In this document: positions 63,598 to 64,000 of the stretch, one piece after another
How the letters are laid out: every line of letters begins with the position of its first letter
Position numbering within the stretch: the stretch's first letter is position 1
NCBI RefSeq assembly: GCF_900090225.1
Contig: NZ_FMHY01000002.1
Span: forward strand, 6,572,001-6,636,000
Origin: Micromonospora eburnea
GTDB taxonomy: Bacteria > Actinomycetota > Actinomycetes > Mycobacteriales > Micromonosporaceae
Length of the DNA stretch: 64,000 nucleotides
Direction: 5' to 3'
Notes under the pieces: model-generated
Databases searched by the model: none
Seen by the model: the letters and a program-made list of their open reading frames with translations, nothing else
What the model was told of the DNA's origin: nothing
Position numbers and translations under genes: made by a program

Positions 63598-64000
63598 TCA
63601 CGCCTCCCCGGGCTCGTCGCCGAGCGCGACCGGCACGCCGACCAGCGAGCCGTACTCGGTCCAGGAACCGTCGTAGTTCTTCACGTTGCGGTGACCGAGC
63701 AGCTCCTGGAGCACGAACCAGCTGTGCGAGGAGCGCTCGCCGATCCGGCAGTACGCGATGGTCTCCTTGCTGTCGTCCAGCCCGGCGTCGGCGTAGATCT
63801 TGCGCAGCTCGTCGTCGGACTTGAACGTGCCGTCCTCGTTGGCCGCCTTGGACCACGGGACGCTGATCGCGGTGGGGATGTGGCCGGCCCGCTGAGCCTG
63901 CTCCTGCGGCAGGTGGGCGGGGGCGAGGAGGCGGCCCGCGAACTCGTCGGGGCTGCGCACGTCGACCAGGTTCTTGGTGCCGATCGCGGCGACCACCTCG
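63598..64000 (-). CDS. sseA: Thiosulfate sulfurtransferase (rhodanese), N-terminus cut by edge
   Basis: The C-terminal 133 residues of a two-domain rhodanese. NLVDVRSPDEFAGRLLAPAH opens the catalytic domain, GHIPTAISVPWSKAANEDGT follows, and the active loop TIAYCRIGERSSHSWFVLQE has the persulfide Cys in CRIGERS, a six-residue loop of sulfurtransferases. WTEYGSLVGVPVALGDEPG ends the protein. It transfers sulfur from thiosulfate or mercaptopyruvate. The N-terminal domain lies past the right edge. The stop overlaps a possible GTG of DUF1416 (GTGA), so they are co-transcribed. Confidence 0.92.
   Translation of the reverse strand, partial: EVVAAIGTKNLVDVRSPDEFAGRLLAPAHLPQEQAQRAGHIPTAISVPWSKAANEDGTFKSDDELRKIYADAGLDDSKETIAYCRIGERSSHSWFVLQELLGHRNVKNYDGSWTEYGSLVGVPVALGDEPGEA

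Overview
The window is uniformly GC-rich coding DNA. The gene families and synteny point to a mycelial actinomycete of the Micromonosporaceae (Micromonospora-like): a BldN-type sigma factor with its RsbN-type anti-sigma factor, mycothiol biosynthesis (mshA), a PhoU/SenX3/RegX3 phosphate module, many GTG starts, and short GC-rich palindromic repeats between genes. I see no tRNA, rRNA, CRISPR array, insertion sequence or phage. Both edges cut genes: a HAD hydrolase on the left and a rhodanese on the right.

Layout. 1-7.2 kb: glutaredoxin, bldN-rsbN, a HAD-IB phosphatase, an acyltransferase, an NAD-binding epimerase, a 33-aa ribosomal-type peptide and a small excisionase-like HTH protein. 7.4-12.3 kb: a MacAB-like exporter (adaptor, ATPase, permease) and a membrane-anchored HExxH protein. 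12.3-16.3 kb: a YrdB membrane protein, a frameshifted VOC gene behind a MerR-type promoter, proline dehydrogenase, a small lipoprotein paired with an ATP-grasp ligase, and a CGNR regulator. 16.3-19 kb: TIM-barrel protein, Ppx/GppA phosphatase and a Cys-rich protein. 19-26.8 kb: a six-gene operon tctC-tctB-tctA-usp-MFS-rraA, divergent from a CitAB-type two-component system. 26.8-28.1 kb: a secreted lysozyme-like protein and a 706-bp repeat-bearing noncoding stretch. 28.1-31.8 kb: regX3-senX3, a PHO box, phoU and gpmA. 31.9-36.6 kb: two paralogous MFS exporters, a histone H1-like protein and YbjN. 36.6-41.1 kb: mshA, an SDR, a 59-bp tandem repeat, a methyltransferase and murB. 41-51.9 kb: accessory genes, including an ABC exporter with its own NarL-type two-component system. 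52-56.4 kb: AlaX, hydrolases, and a DUF2516/HbhA-like/XRE set. 56.5-64 kb: asparaginase, BKACE, YgfZ, a Fur-family regulator, an aminotransferase, nitrobindin, DsrE, DUF1416 and rhodanese.

From memory, the conserved genes follow, in reverse, the Mycobacterium tuberculosis order Rv0474 (XRE)-Rv0475 (hbhA)-Rv0476-Rv0482 (murB)-Rv0484c-Rv0486 (mshA)-Rv0487-Rv0489 (gpm1)-Rv0490/0491 (senX3/regX3)-Rv0495c-Rv0496-Rv0498-Rv0500A/B-Rv0501-Rv0502-Rv0505c-Rv0508. The window therefore reads as an old collinear core with accessory islands between its blocks.

The points most worth a second look are: the lipoprotein with a GGFG tail beside an ATP-grasp ligase (14.2-15.7 kb); the Tct uptake/RraA operon under its own sensor; the repeat-structured noncoding stretch at 27.4-28.1 kb; a repeat core that supplies a hairpin plus Shine-Dalgarno region to two unrelated genes; families of palindromic intergenic repeats, one of which lies inside a coding tail; and two unannotated small ORFs (48 and 34 aa).
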